NCBI GenBank assembly: GCA_937148845.1
Contig: CAKZRW010000053.1
Coordinates: forward strand, 1-58,175
Length of the DNA stretch: 58,175 nucleotides
Source of the DNA: an uncultured Actinomycetes bacterium
GTDB lineage: Bacteria > Actinomycetota > Thermoleophilia > RBG-16-64-13
Direction: 5' to 3'
A program made the position numbers and the translations under genes. Below, one piece after another: positions 36,997 through 45,786 of this stretch. The stretch's first letter is position 1. Each line of letters begins with the position of its first letter. The notes beneath the pieces were generated by a model. The model saw only the letters and a list, made by a program, of their open reading frames with translations. It had not been told where the DNA came from and did not search any database.

Positions 36997-37329
36997 CGGT
37001 TTCTTGACCTCTCTGTAGCTTGCCCGTCCACTGACCACCGGCTGTCCTTCGCAGATAGCGACGCAGCTCATGTTTCCCGACCCATTCTAGGCTCCCCCGG
37101 GAATCAGCTAGGGCCTAGCCGGCAAGCTTCCCGTGTGATTCATTTTATGAACCTTTAAATATCACAATATGAACCAACGCTAGCATCCGAGTGGTGTCAT
37201 GTCAACAGGCTTAGCGCAGATCGTGGCGGGAAGCACTCAACGCCTGTCAAGCCCACAAGTGGCCTGAAGTGTTAGCATGGCAGCCACGAGGCAGCCGCCG
37301 AGGAGAGAACAGAGATCGGGCATCGTCAA
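36997..37329. other. Divergent intergenic region, FadH-like gene / IclR gene
   Basis: A 333-base region with a markedly A/T-rich core at 37136-37175, unlike the surrounding DNA. It should hold both promoters. An inverted repeat TTCAT-TTT-ATGAA at 37139-37151 and a second ATGAACC copy at 37169-37175 suggest regulator sites. No small gene is supported. Confidence 0.55.
37139..37151. promoter_or_regulatory. Candidate IclR-type operator
   Basis: The perfect inverted repeat TTCAT-TTT-ATGAA lies in the A/T-rich divergent region, 143 bases from the FadH-like start and 179 bases from the IclR start. IclR-family proteins usually bind short palindromes near their own promoters. A partial repeat of the right half occurs 22 bases further on. 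Confidence 0.4.
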
Positions 37330-38154
37330 GTGCGCCAAGCGGGTTCTCACGTGTCCAACAGTAGTAAGGCTAAGACTTCCAGCCCTGCGCCCACGCGGAC
37401 TCTTGAAAAGGGCCTCTTGCTGCTGGGCCTTTTCGACATCGAGCATCCGGAATGGTCCATCCGCGAGCTTTGCGAACACACCGGTCTGCCCAAACCTACG
37501 GTAAGACGACTGATCAAGACCCTGGAAGCCGCCCATTGGCTCGCGTACGATCCTGAGTCTCGCAAGTACCACCTGGGCTCGAGCGCTCTCCGGGCCTCTT
37601 ATGTGGCCATGTCTCACGCCGAGCTGGTCCGCTTGGCCCATCCCATCCTGGTGCGACTGACTGAGGAGACAACAGAATCCACCAGCCTGAGCATATGGGC
37701 GGACCGTGGGGCCCTTATCATCGACACGGTCCCCACTGCCCGAGCCTTCAAACCCCTCACCTTTCCCGGCATGCCACTGGACGGTACGGCGAGCGCCGAC
37801 GCGAGGGTCTTGCTGGCCTTCAGTCCCCCTCACATCCAGGAAGCGGCGCTAGCCCGGCCTCAGGCCAAGCGCACTCCCCAAACTACAACGGACCCCGACA
37901 CTATCCGCGAGCGACTCCGGGAGACGCGAGAGAAGGGCATCGCTTTCGAATCCGGGGAGTGGAACCCCGGCGCTCTTGCCGTAGCTGCACCGGTCTTCGA
38001 TGCAAGCGGCGACGTGAGAGCCTCGATCTCAGTGGTCGCCCCCCTTGAACGGGGCAGCCCGGAGCAGATGGACCGCTATGCCGAAGCTGCTAAGAAGGCC
38101 GCGGCCGAACTGTCTGCTCTACTAGGCTACCGACCGCGGCCGAATTCCCGTTAG
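37330..38154 (+). CDS. IclR-family transcriptional regulator
   Basis: A 274-residue regulator. The winged helix-turn-helix is at about residues 24-75: 'TLEKGLLLLGLFDIEHP', 'SIRELCEHTGLPKPTVRRL' and 'YHLGSSAL'. The C-terminal GAF-like effector domain includes 'TTESTSLSIWADRG' and 'GIAFESGEWNPGALAVAAPVFD', the latter being the hallmark 'G-x-A-x-D/E...' segment. The longest frame starts at GTG 37330; GTG 37351 is an alternative and neither has a strong ribosome site. It is divergent from the FadH-like oxidoreductase and likely controls it in response to an aromatic or fatty-acid-type ligand. It points toward the LysR gene 114 bases on. Confidence 0.92.
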   Translation: MRQAGSHVSNSSKAKTSSPAPTRTLEKGLLLLGLFDIEHPEWSIRELCEHTGLPKPTVRRLIKTLEAAHWLAYDPESRKYHLGSSALRASYVAMSHAELVRLAHPILVRLTEETTESTSLSIWADRGALIIDTVPTARAFKPLTFPGMPLDGTASADARVLLAFSPPHIQEAALARPQAKRTPQTTTDPDTIRERLRETREKGIAFESGEWNPGALAVAAPVFDASGDVRASISVVAPLERGSPEQMDRYAEAAKKAAAELSALLGYRPRPNSR

Positions 38155-38268
38155 AGCGGCTGGCCTCTCGAAGGGGGGCGGTTGCTCTGCCCGTCCTTGG
38201 CCTCTGGGAGCGGAGGCTGCCTGCCGGACCTTCTCTTAGCGGCCGGCATATACTACGATGCTCTCAGG

Positions 38269-39192
38269 ATGGACCTCGACCTCTTGAAAACCTTCGTAGC
38301 CGTAGCTGAGGCCCACAGTTTCAGTCGGGCAGCCGAGATCCTGCATTGGACCCAGCCGACTCTCAGCCGCCAGATCGCCCGTCTCGAGGCCGAGTTGGGA
38401 ACCAAGCTCTTCGAGCGCTATGGTCGCCATGTAGAGTGCACAATGGCGGGGCAAGTGTTGTTGCCGCTCGCCCAGGCTATTGTGGCCCGCACGGAAGAAG
38501 CCATCGGACTGGTGAAAGAGATGGCCGGCGCCGGCACCAGCACTGTTCGCTTCGGAGCGGTGGGGAATGTCTTCGCCATGCTGCTCACCCCCATCCTCGT
38601 AGCTTTCCTGGCCGACCATCCGGAGGCCAAGGTCGAACTGGTGGAGAAGGATGACACCCAGCTAGAGGAAGCGGTCGTCAGTGGTGAGTTGGACTGCGCC
38701 GTGATGACTCCCTGGGGCTCCAACCGGGCCGCTACCCACTATCTTTTGACCGAAGAGATTGTTTTGCTGGTACCTCCTGACCACCGACTGGCCAAAGAGA
38801 AGGCGGTTCCTTTGTCGTCCCTGGCCGGCGAGTCCATCCTCCTTCCCAGGGCTACTATGAACGCGGGGAACATCGTGGCCGATACCCTGAGGCGAGCCGG
38901 GCTCAAGCCGCGGCTCTCCTATCGTGCCAACTATCCCGAGCTCACCAAAGCCCTTGTACGCCGGGGATTGGGAGTGGCTCCGGTCCCCCAGATGTTGGCG
39001 GCCAACGCCAGCCAAGAGGGTCTGGTTGCCGTCCCCTTCCAGGAGCGGCTGAGCCGGGACTTGGTACTCGTCTACCCGCGCGACCGGCCTCTTTCCTCAG
39101 CCGCGCGTCTGCTCATGCAGCACATCAAGATGGGCGTGTCTGGGCGCGGCGGGCGCGGCAGTCCTCCGTCCGGCCAACTTCCCAGAGAGTGA
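38269..39192 (+). CDS. LysR-family transcriptional regulator
   Basis: A 307-residue regulator starting at ATG 38269 ('MDLDLLKTFVAVAE'); an upstream extension to 38182 is not LysR-like. The N-terminal helix-turn-helix is 'SFSRAAEILHWTQPTLSRQI' (about residues 16-35). The effector domain has the usual two lobes, with 'VRFGAVGNVFAMLLTPIL' at its start and 'ALVRRGLGVAPVPQML' near residue 240. The ribosome site is weak. A TATACT hexamer at about 38249 suggests a short leader. LysR proteins often control a divergent or adjacent gene; the convergent nitroreductase is the closest but is not arranged as a classical target. Confidence 0.92.
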   Translation: MDLDLLKTFVAVAEAHSFSRAAEILHWTQPTLSRQIARLEAELGTKLFERYGRHVECTMAGQVLLPLAQAIVARTEEAIGLVKEMAGAGTSTVRFGAVGNVFAMLLTPILVAFLADHPEAKVELVEKDDTQLEEAVVSGELDCAVMTPWGSNRAATHYLLTEEIVLLVPPDHRLAKEKAVPLSSLAGESILLPRATMNAGNIVADTLRRAGLKPRLSYRANYPELTKALVRRGLGVAPVPQMLAANASQEGLVAVPFQERLSRDLVLVYPRDRPLSSAARLLMQHIKMGVSGRGGRGSPPSGQLPRE

Positions 39193-39232
39193 AACAGCCT
39201 GCCGCGCGGACATACCGGCGTCCGCGTGTGGC

Positions 39233-39853
39233 TCACTCCAAGTACTTGATCACAGCCCGGAGGGGCCGCTTGCGGGGCCCAAGGGTCTCCCGGGCAGCAT
39301 AGCCTAGCGCAACCACCGCCATGAACTCGCCATCCGGCTCGCCCAAGAACCCGAGTACCTCTTCCTTCAGCAGAAAGAGGATCCCCAGCCACACCGAGCC
39401 CAGACCGAGTGAGGTAGCAGCCAGGAGAAGGTTCTCCACCGCAGCAGCGGAGCTCTGTATCTCCATAGTCCGAAAGAAGTCCCGGGCTCGCTCCTGGTCG
39501 ACTTCGAACAGCTCGGGGCCCCGGCGGATAAGCTCGCCGGTGTTGGCCACCGCGACTACTACCGGCGCGCTCAAGATACTCCGAGCAGCCATGCGGAGGA
39601 GTGTCGAGGAGGGCCGCGGAAACTGGGGAGCGCGCGAACTCACCAGTTCGGCCAAAGAGTTCTTGCGAGCTCCCCGGAGAACGATGAACCGCCACGACTG
39701 CTGGTTGTGAGCGGAAGGCGCCTGGTTGGCCGCCTCCAGGATGGCCTCCAGGGCGGCCGCGGGCACGGGTTGATCCTTGAAGAGTCGGACGCTGTGACGC
39801 CGCTTGATACATATTAGGGTTTCATTCACAAGCTTGGTTTCGGACCCGCTCAC
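39233..39853 (-). CDS. Nitroreductase-family FMN protein
   Basis: A 206-residue flavin oxidoreductase. I place the start at GTG 39853 with GGAGGAG ten bases upstream; GTG 39871 and GTG 39829 are alternatives. 'RRHSVRLFKDQPV' and 'APSAHNQQSWRFIVL' bind FMN phosphate and ribityl. 'AATSLGLGSVWLG' and the C-terminal 'ALGYAARE' with a basic end are also typical. The family reduces nitro groups, quinones, enones or other flavin substrates using NAD(P)H, and some members act in cofactor synthesis. The function cannot be specified. It converges with the LysR gene, 40 bases apart. Confidence 0.9.
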   Translation of the reverse strand: MSGSETKLVNETLICIKRRHSVRLFKDQPVPAAALEAILEAANQAPSAHNQQSWRFIVLRGARKNSLAELVSSRAPQFPRPSSTLLRMAARSILSAPVVVAVANTGELIRRGPELFEVDQERARDFFRTMEIQSSAAAVENLLLAATSLGLGSVWLGILFLLKEEVLGFLGEPDGEFMAVVALGYAARETLGPRKRPLRAVIKYLE

Positions 39854-40161
39854 AGATCCCGCTCCTCCCACTCCGGATTCTGCCTTTCAAGGGACGGCGT
39901 CCGAAGACCCCCGCCCCCGAGGACGGCGCCCCCGAGACCCGCGTCCTTGAGTTCCCGGTCCGAGGACTCCCGCCCGTTATGTGTAAACATACCCGCTACG
40001 GCAAGCCGGGGAACTCGCCAACCGTGAGGTTACCGACATCCTTAACCCAACCTCAGCTGAGAGACGCCCGAGAGACGCTTTCTCTCGGCTTTGCCCGGGC
40101 CGCCCGATTGGCTATGCTGGTCAACGACGTGATGTGACTCTTCACGGACAGAAGGAGCGAT
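39854..40161. other. Divergent intergenic region before the DUF1846 gene
   Basis: A 308-base region. It contains two near-identical 18-base copies (39899-39916 and 39958-39975, two mismatches), an inverted repeat TATGT-GTAA-ACATA at 39978-39991 that could be an operator, and a hairpin at 40068-40088 (arms CCGAGAGA/TCTCTCGG). The DUF1846 Shine-Dalgarno sequence AGAAGGAG is at about 40150-40157. No small gene is supported. Confidence 0.5.
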
Positions 40162-41676
40162 ATGCCACACCGGCTCGGTTTTGACAACGAGAAGTACTTG
40201 GAGGAGCAAAGCCGCGCCATCAAGGAGCGGGCGGGAAGAATCGGGGGCAAACTCTATCTCGAGTTCGGCGGCAAGATCGCTTACGACTTCCATGCCGCCC
40301 GCGTTCTACCCGGTTACGACCCCAATGTCAAGATCAGGCTCTTGCAGACCCTTCGTGACCAGGTTGAGATCCTCATTTGTATCTACGCCGGAGCGATCGA
40401 ACAACGCAAAGTCCGGGCCGACTTCGGCGTCCCCTATGACGCCGACGTGTTGCGCCTCATCGACGATCTCAGAGAGTGGAATCTGGAGGTGCGTGGTCTG
40501 GTGATCACCCGCTTCGAGCATCAGCCTGCAGCGTGCAAGTTCAAGGCCAGGCTAGAACGCCGGGGGGTCAGAGTGTTCACCCATCGTTTTACGAGCGGTT
40601 ATCCGACCGACGTCGACCGCATCGTAAGTAAACTCGGTTACGGCGCAAACGAGTACATCCCCACCGAACGGCCTATCGTCGTGGTGGCAGGTCCGGGACC
40701 AGGCAGCGGGAAGCTGGCCACCTGCTTGTCGCAGCTCTATCACGAACACTTGCGCGGAGCCGAAGCCGGGTATGCCAAGTTCGAGACCTTCCCCATCTGG
40801 AACCTCCCTCTCAAGCACCCGGTGAACGTAGCCTACGAGGCAGCCACGGTCGAGCTGAAGGACGTCAACCAGATCGACCCGTATCATCTCGCCGCCTACG
40901 GTGTGCAGGCGGTCAACTACAACCGCGACATCGAAGCTTTTCCGCTCCTCGCTCGTATCCTTCAACGCCTCGGCAGCGCCAGTTTCTACCAATCACCCAC
41001 CGATATGGGAGTCAACCGCGCCGGCTTTGCCATCGTTGATGACGAGGTGGTTCGAGCTGCAGCAGAGCAGGAAGTTATCCGACGCTACTTCCGCTACGCC
41101 TGCGAATACGCCCTCGGTCTGGTGGAAAGAGAAGATGCCGAGCGGGCGCAGCTCCTCATGAACGAGCTGGGACTTGACGAGACCAAACGGCCGGTGGTTC
41201 TCCCGGCACGCCGAGCGGCAGCGGAAGCTGAGGCTAAGGGCAAGGGTAACAACGGCGCCTATTGTGGTGCAGCCATCGCCCTTTCCAACGGTTCCATCAT
41301 CACCGGAAAGAACTCTCCTCTGATGCACGCCGCTTCCGCGGCCGTTCTCAACGCTGTAAAGTACCTGTCAGGCCTTCCCGACGAGATCCCCTTGCTCTCG
41401 CCGAACGTCATCGAGTCGATAGCCAGCCTCAAGAAGAATGTGTTGAACATGAAGGCCGTAAGTCTCAGCCTGGAGGAGACCCTCATCGCACTGGGCATCA
41501 GCGCCACTACCAATCCGGCGGCCCAGATTGCGATCGAGCGACTTAGGGACCTGGGAGGCTGCGAGTTCCACACCACCCATCTTCCTACCTCCGGCGATGA
41601 GGCCGGGCTACGAAAACTCGGCCTTAACATCACCAGCGATCCCCAATTCGCCACCAGCTCCTTGGCGCTGGTCTGA
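40162..41676 (+). CDS. DUF1846 family protein
   Basis: A 504-residue cytoplasmic protein of the DUF1846 family, whose biochemical role is not established. It starts at ATG 40162 with AGAAGGAG at spacing five. Segments such as 'GFDNEKYLEEQSRAIKERA', 'LYLEFGGKIAYDFHAARVLPG', 'PIVVVAGPGPGSGKLATCL' (a P-loop-like Gly-Ser-Gly-Lys), 'NRAGFAIVDDEVVRAAAEQE' and 'GAYCGAAIALSNGSIITG' mark the family. The P-loop-like motif suggests nucleotide binding. Length is normal. It is followed after 89 bases by the lone GMP-synthase-type protein in the same direction, so a shared pathway is possible but unproved. Confidence 0.92.
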   Translation: MPHRLGFDNEKYLEEQSRAIKERAGRIGGKLYLEFGGKIAYDFHAARVLPGYDPNVKIRLLQTLRDQVEILICIYAGAIEQRKVRADFGVPYDADVLRLIDDLREWNLEVRGLVITRFEHQPAACKFKARLERRGVRVFTHRFTSGYPTDVDRIVSKLGYGANEYIPTERPIVVVAGPGPGSGKLATCLSQLYHEHLRGAEAGYAKFETFPIWNLPLKHPVNVAYEAATVELKDVNQIDPYHLAAYGVQAVNYNRDIEAFPLLARILQRLGSASFYQSPTDMGVNRAGFAIVDDEVVRAAAEQEVIRRYFRYACEYALGLVEREDAERAQLLMNELGLDETKRPVVLPARRAAAEAEAKGKGNNGAYCGAAIALSNGSIITGKNSPLMHAASAAVLNAVKYLSGLPDEIPLLSPNVIESIASLKKNVLNMKAVSLSLEETLIALGISATTNPAAQIAIERLRDLGGCEFHTTHLPTSGDEAGLRKLGLNITSDPQFATSSLALV

Positions 41677-41765
41677 GCAGTGAAGACCGGGCCCTTGCAG
41701 TCGCACCAAACCAGCACGGGCACTATCATCGAGCCCACAGGTAAACACGGAAGGAGAGGCACGAC

Positions 41766-42728
41766 ATGGTCAAGGCGATCACCTCCCAAGAACTGGATCC
41801 CCAGGCCTTCATAGCTGAGAAGATCCAGGCTATCCGGGCGGCGGTAGGAGAGGAACGAGCCATCAATGCTCTGTCGGGCGGGGTCGATTCCTCCACGGTT
41901 ACTGTCCTTGGCCACCGAGCCCTGGGCGACCGTCTACGCACCATCTTCGTCGAAAACGGCTTGATGCGCGAAGACGAGGCCGAGCAGGTAGTGGACCTCT
42001 TCCGCTCACTGGGGGTGAACGTGGAGGTAGTCGACGCCCGCGAAGAATTCTTCGCTGCCCTCAAGGGCGTCACCGATCCTGAGGCTAAGCGGGAAGCCAT
42101 TACCCAGACCTTCTATCGCCAGGTCTTCGGCAGATTGGTCCGCGAAAGCGGCGCGCGTTTCCTTTTGCAGGGCACCATCCTCACGGACATCGATGAAACC
42201 GTAGCCGGCATCAAACGCCAACACAACGTGTTTGCGCAACTGGGGATAGACCCAGAGGAGGCCTTCGGCTACCGCATCCTCGAACCCCTTGTCGAACTGC
42301 GCAAAGATGGAATGCGCAAGGTGGGCGAAGCCCTCGGTCTACCTCCCGAGCTGTTCACGCGCATCCCCTTCCCCGGCCCAGCTCTGGCGGCTAGGGTGAT
42401 CGGGGAAGTAACGCCCGAACGCATACAGACGGTGCGCCTGGCCACAGCGGTGGTGGAACGCCGTCTGGCCGGGTTTGGAGCCTTCCAGTACTTAGCCATC
42501 CTGCATGAGGACCGCGTGACCGGTATGAGAGAGGGACGGCGTGAGTTCGGCCAGCAGATAGAGGTGCGTTGCTGGGACAGTGTGGACGCCGGCACCGCTA
42601 GGCCCACCCGTCTTCCCTTCGAGCTTCTGGAAGACCTCGCACGAGAGATAGTGGAGACGGTGCCAGGCGTGGTGAGCGTGACGTACAATATCGCGACCAA
42701 GCCCCCTTCCACCATCGAGGCGGTGTAG
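41766..42728 (+). CDS. GMP-synthase-type ATP pyrophosphatase without amidotransferase domain
   Basis: A 320-residue protein matching the C-terminal half of GMP synthase (GuaA): N-type ATP-pyrophosphatase P-loop 'SGGVDSSTV' (residues 37-45), 'QGTILTDIDET' and 'IPFPGPALAARVIGEVTPERI', ending 'TYNIATKPPSTIEAV'. There is no glutamine amidotransferase domain and none adjacent. Key GuaA segments around 'KSHHNV' are changed ('KRQHNVF'). It could be the synthetase subunit of a two-part GMP synthase or a paralogue that adenylates another substrate. Start ATG 41766 has GGAAGGAGAGG ahead. XdhC follows in 20 bases, so an operon is likely. Confidence 0.88.
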   Translation: MVKAITSQELDPQAFIAEKIQAIRAAVGEERAINALSGGVDSSTVTVLGHRALGDRLRTIFVENGLMREDEAEQVVDLFRSLGVNVEVVDAREEFFAALKGVTDPEAKREAITQTFYRQVFGRLVRESGARFLLQGTILTDIDETVAGIKRQHNVFAQLGIDPEEAFGYRILEPLVELRKDGMRKVGEALGLPPELFTRIPFPGPALAARVIGEVTPERIQTVRLATAVVERRLAGFGAFQYLAILHEDRVTGMREGRREFGQQIEVRCWDSVDAGTARPTRLPFELLEDLAREIVETVPGVVSVTYNIATKPPSTIEAV

Positions 42729-42748
42729 AACACGGCGAGGTCAATGAG

Positions 42749-43900
42749 ATGGACCCTCGAGTAGCTCGTGAAATCCACACGCTGCTCACAGCGGGTCGTG
42801 ACTTCGTCTTGGTGCACACATTGGCGACCCGCGGCTCCGCACCCCGACACGTGGGAGCTTGGATGGTGGTACGCGCCGATGGGACCTTCCTGGGCACGGT
42901 CGGCGGCGGCCCCTTGGAAGCAAGGGCCCTGGCCGCGGCCTGCCAAGCCCTGCAGCAGGACCAGAGCCGGTTGCTTGAGTTTGTTCTGACCGAGGCTGAC
43001 AACACCGGGCTCGGCATGACCTGCGGCGGGGAAGCCAGGCTGCTTGTCGAGCCGGTGCGAGCGCAGCATCGGGAAACCCTTGAGCCCGTCTTGGAAGCCG
43101 TAGTCGCCCTGCTTGAGGAAGGCCGTTCCGGTTGGTTGGTAACTCAGGTGAGGACTGTGGAGAGCCCCACGCTGAGCCATCTGCAGAGCCCCGGACCAAG
43201 TCCCCCAGACCTGCCTGCCGCTCTGCCTCCTGGGCACACGCTCGTCCTGGTGCGGCGAGCTCTGGTGGACGCCACAGGCGCGCTGATCGGTGAACCCCTC
43301 CTCTCGCCCGAGGCTTCCGCGCACTTGGCGGCCACCGGAGCGGTCCCCGCTGACGCAGAAGAGGGAGCTTCTGACCTGTACGTCGAGAGACTGGCGTCAC
43401 CTGAGACCGCCTACATCTTCGGCGGCGGCCACTGCGGTCAGGCTTTGGCTCCCCTCCTTACCACCATTGGCCTACGAGTGGTCGTCATAGACGACCGCGA
43501 GGAATTCGCGAGCAAGGAACGATTCCCTACCGCCGACCGTTTGGTGGTACCAGCGGCTTTGGCCTTCGCCTGCGAAGACCTGCCGATCGATGGCCGCAGC
43601 TACGTCATCATCATGACCCGCTCCCACGCCCTCGACCAGGCGGTGCTGGCCCAAGCTCTCAAGACCGAAGCTCGCTATATGGGCATGATCGGCAGCCAGC
43701 GCAAAGTAACTGCTATCTTCGCGGCGCTTCGCGGGCAGGGGTTCAGCGAGGAAGCACTCCGCCGGGTTCATGCCCCGATAGGAATCGAGATAGGGGCGGA
43801 GACCCCTGAGGAAATCGCCCTCAGCATCGCCGCTGAAATCGTCAAGGTGCGAAGAGGCGGCGACCAGGAAGCCGGAGAGGCCACAGGCAGCCATACGTGA
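42749..43900 (+). CDS. XdhC-family molybdenum-hydroxylase maturation protein
   Basis: XdhC/CoxI proteins bind molybdenum cofactor and promote its sulfuration and insertion into xanthine-dehydrogenase-type enzymes. The 383-residue protein has an N-terminal XdhC_CoxI domain ('ATRGSAPRHVGAWMVV', 'GTVGGGPLEARAL', 'GMTCGGEARLLVEP') and a C-terminal Rossmann domain ('AYIFGGGHCGQALAPLL', 'VVVIDDREEFA', 'YMGMIGSQRKV', 'IGIEIGAETPEEIALSIAAEI'). It overlaps the MocA-HD gene by four bases. No molybdenum hydroxylase is in the window, so the client is encoded elsewhere or the locus belongs to a related selenium/molybdenum system. Confidence 0.92.
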   Translation: MDPRVAREIHTLLTAGRDFVLVHTLATRGSAPRHVGAWMVVRADGTFLGTVGGGPLEARALAAACQALQQDQSRLLEFVLTEADNTGLGMTCGGEARLLVEPVRAQHRETLEPVLEAVVALLEEGRSGWLVTQVRTVESPTLSHLQSPGPSPPDLPAALPPGHTLVLVRRALVDATGALIGEPLLSPEASAHLAATGAVPADAEEGASDLYVERLASPETAYIFGGGHCGQALAPLLTTIGLRVVVIDDREEFASKERFPTADRLVVPAALAFACEDLPIDGRSYVIIMTRSHALDQAVLAQALKTEARYMGMIGSQRKVTAIFAALRGQGFSEEALRRVHAPIGIEIGAETPEEIALSIAAEIVKVRRGGDQEAGEATGSHT

Positions 43901-45357
43901 AGGATCCGGGTCGCATAGGCGCGGTCATCCTGGCGGCGGGCCGCTCGTCGCGCATGGGCCGCTGCAAGGCGCTGCTCCCCTTGGGCGGCGAATCACTCGA
44001 GCTTAATGGCCGGGGCGGTCGGAACGCGACAGAGGCTCTGGAGCAGGTGGACGATCCGGGTGCTTGCGAGAACCCGGAGAATCCGCAGGATCGCACCCCA
44101 CACAGAGCACTAGCCTCCTCACCCGCTTGTACCGCTCTTGGCTGGGCCGTCCGGAGCTTGCGGCTGGCCGGGATTTGTGACCTGGTGGTGGTGACGGGCT
44201 ACGAACGAGCTCTTCTGGTTCCCCTTCTTGAGGGTCTGTGTCTCCGCGGCGCGCACAACCCCCACTACGACCTGGGCATGTTCTCATCCGTGCAGACCGG
44301 CGTTGCCGCCCTCTCTCCAGGTCTGGAAGGTGCAGTGTTGCTACCCGTCGACTCCCCCCTGGTACGACCGGAGACCCTCCGCTCTCTGGTCGAGCGGTCC
44401 AGGACGGACGTCATCTTGCATCCGACTTGCTGTGGGCGACGCGGCCATCCTCCCCTGGTGGGCGCAGACTATTTCTCGGCTTTGCTCAGCGCTCCCCCCA
44501 CGGGCACTCTGCGCGATTTCTTCGCGCAGCACGCGGAAGCGGAGAGCGAGGTCCAGGTAGAAGACCTCTCCATCCTTCTCGACATGGACACGCCCAAGGA
44601 CTTCCACCTAGTCAGTCATCTGGCAAGCTTGGCGGCGAGCGCTTGGGCGCGAGTGGGACTCGCGCCTGCCAAGTCCGCTGTGGGGTCGCCCGCGCTGGCT
44701 CAGCCAGACACGGCCGGGGCAAGAGCGGCCGATCTCGGACCTCCGGTCAAGCGGGCCGACGATGCGACCCTCGCGGGCGGCCCGGCCACTTCACTCGACC
44801 AAGAGGACTGCCTTACCCTGCTCAAGGCCCTGGGCACTCCGCCCAGTGTCATCCAACACTGCCTCGTTGTCGCACAGGTGGGCCGCGGCCTGGCTCAGGG
44901 CGTAGCTTCGAAAGTGGGGGGCATCGACCCGGATAGGGTGGCCGCGGCCTGTCTCCTCCACGACATGGTGCGCTCGCAGCTCTCGCACGCTCTCCTAGCG
45001 GAGCGCTTGCTGGACAACCTGGGCCTCAAGTCACTCGCCGCCCTGGTCGCCGGGCACATGGTCCTCGACCCTGATCTGTCGCTGGAGCCCGGTCTCACCG
45101 AGACCGAGCTCGTCTACCTGGCCGACAAGGTGGTCTTCGAGGCAACCATTGTCGGGCTTGACGAGCGGGAAAGACGGGCTCTGCTCAAGATGGAAAGCTC
45201 ACCGAGAGACGGACCCGAGGCGGAGAGGAGAGTGCATGAGCGGATGGCTGCCGCCCGGCGGGTCGCCGCCAAAGTAGAAGCGCTAGTTGGCCAGCCTTTG
45301 GACGTCTCGCTGGAGCGGATTCCGACCCGCTGCTCAACCCACCAGCGATTCAGCTGA
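43897..45357 (+). CDS. MocA-type nucleotidyltransferase fused to an HD domain
   Basis: A 486-residue fusion starting at GTG 43897. The N-terminal part (about 1-235) is a MobA/MocA-like transferase: 'GAVILAAGRSSRMGRCKALLPLGG', 'VVVTGYE', 'LLPVDSPLVRPETL' and 'RRGHPPLVG'. MocA attaches CMP to molybdopterin. Residues about 34-78 are an unusual charged insert directly after the substrate-binding loop. After a linker comes an HD domain (about 305-480) with 'HCLVVAQVG', 'AACLLHDMV' (His-Asp) and 'LADKVVFEA'. An HD phosphohydrolase joined to this transferase suggests nucleotide or cofactor turnover control. It is the last gene of the XdhC cluster. Confidence 0.88.
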   Translation: MKDPGRIGAVILAAGRSSRMGRCKALLPLGGESLELNGRGGRNATEALEQVDDPGACENPENPQDRTPHRALASSPACTALGWAVRSLRLAGICDLVVVTGYERALLVPLLEGLCLRGAHNPHYDLGMFSSVQTGVAALSPGLEGAVLLPVDSPLVRPETLRSLVERSRTDVILHPTCCGRRGHPPLVGADYFSALLSAPPTGTLRDFFAQHAEAESEVQVEDLSILLDMDTPKDFHLVSHLASLAASAWARVGLAPAKSAVGSPALAQPDTAGARAADLGPPVKRADDATLAGGPATSLDQEDCLTLLKALGTPPSVIQHCLVVAQVGRGLAQGVASKVGGIDPDRVAAACLLHDMVRSQLSHALLAERLLDNLGLKSLAALVAGHMVLDPDLSLEPGLTETELVYLADKVVFEATIVGLDERERRALLKMESSPRDGPEAERRVHERMAAARRVAAKVEALVGQPLDVSLERIPTRCSTHQRFS

Positions 45358-45457
45358 GGGCCGGATCTGGTCGGCAGGATGGATGGGAGCCCGCCGAGAG
45401 AGAGGCCCGCCTCAGTGTACAGGGCCTCAGTCTGCAGGGTCTCCCTCTCAAGTAACG

Positions 45458-45688
45458 TCACTCTGCCAGCGTTCCCACGATAGGGAATCTCTGCAGCAGA
45501 TCCTCCCCATGAGGAGCCTGGGCCAGAGCCTCGGTCAGGTCGGCTCCCGCCTCGTGCATGGCCTGGTGGCGACCGTTCCGCCAGACGAAGCTCCCGGAGA
45601 CATCGTGGATCTTCCCCCTAAAGGCCACATACGCGGGACGCCCCTCCCGACCATCGAACTTGGCCAGTTCGGCCAGGGAAAGCTTCAC
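45458..45688 (-). CDS. Small cytochrome b5-like heme/steroid-binding-domain protein
   Basis: A 76-residue protein starting at GTG 45688 with GGAGTGAG upstream. 'AYVAFRGKIHDVSGSFVWRNG' and 'HQAMHEAGADLTEALAQAPHG' are the pattern of short bacterial cytochrome-b5-like domains. His residues in the last two segments are candidate heme ligands. No signal or membrane segment is visible, so it is cytoplasmic. Such proteins occur in many anaerobes as stand-alone units and may bind heme or hydrophobic ligands. It follows the ferritin-like gene in the same direction after about 100 bases. Confidence 0.88.
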   Translation of the reverse strand: MKLSLAELAKFDGREGRPAYVAFRGKIHDVSGSFVWRNGRHQAMHEAGADLTEALAQAPHGEDLLQRFPIVGTLAE

Positions 45689-45786
45689 CTTGTTCTCACT
45701 CCAGCTTGGCCTGGCGGCCTGAGCTTGGCGTCCGTGATCGGCGTCGAGTCGCCCTTCGGTGCCTCCGCCGCGTTGCCATCACGAGC

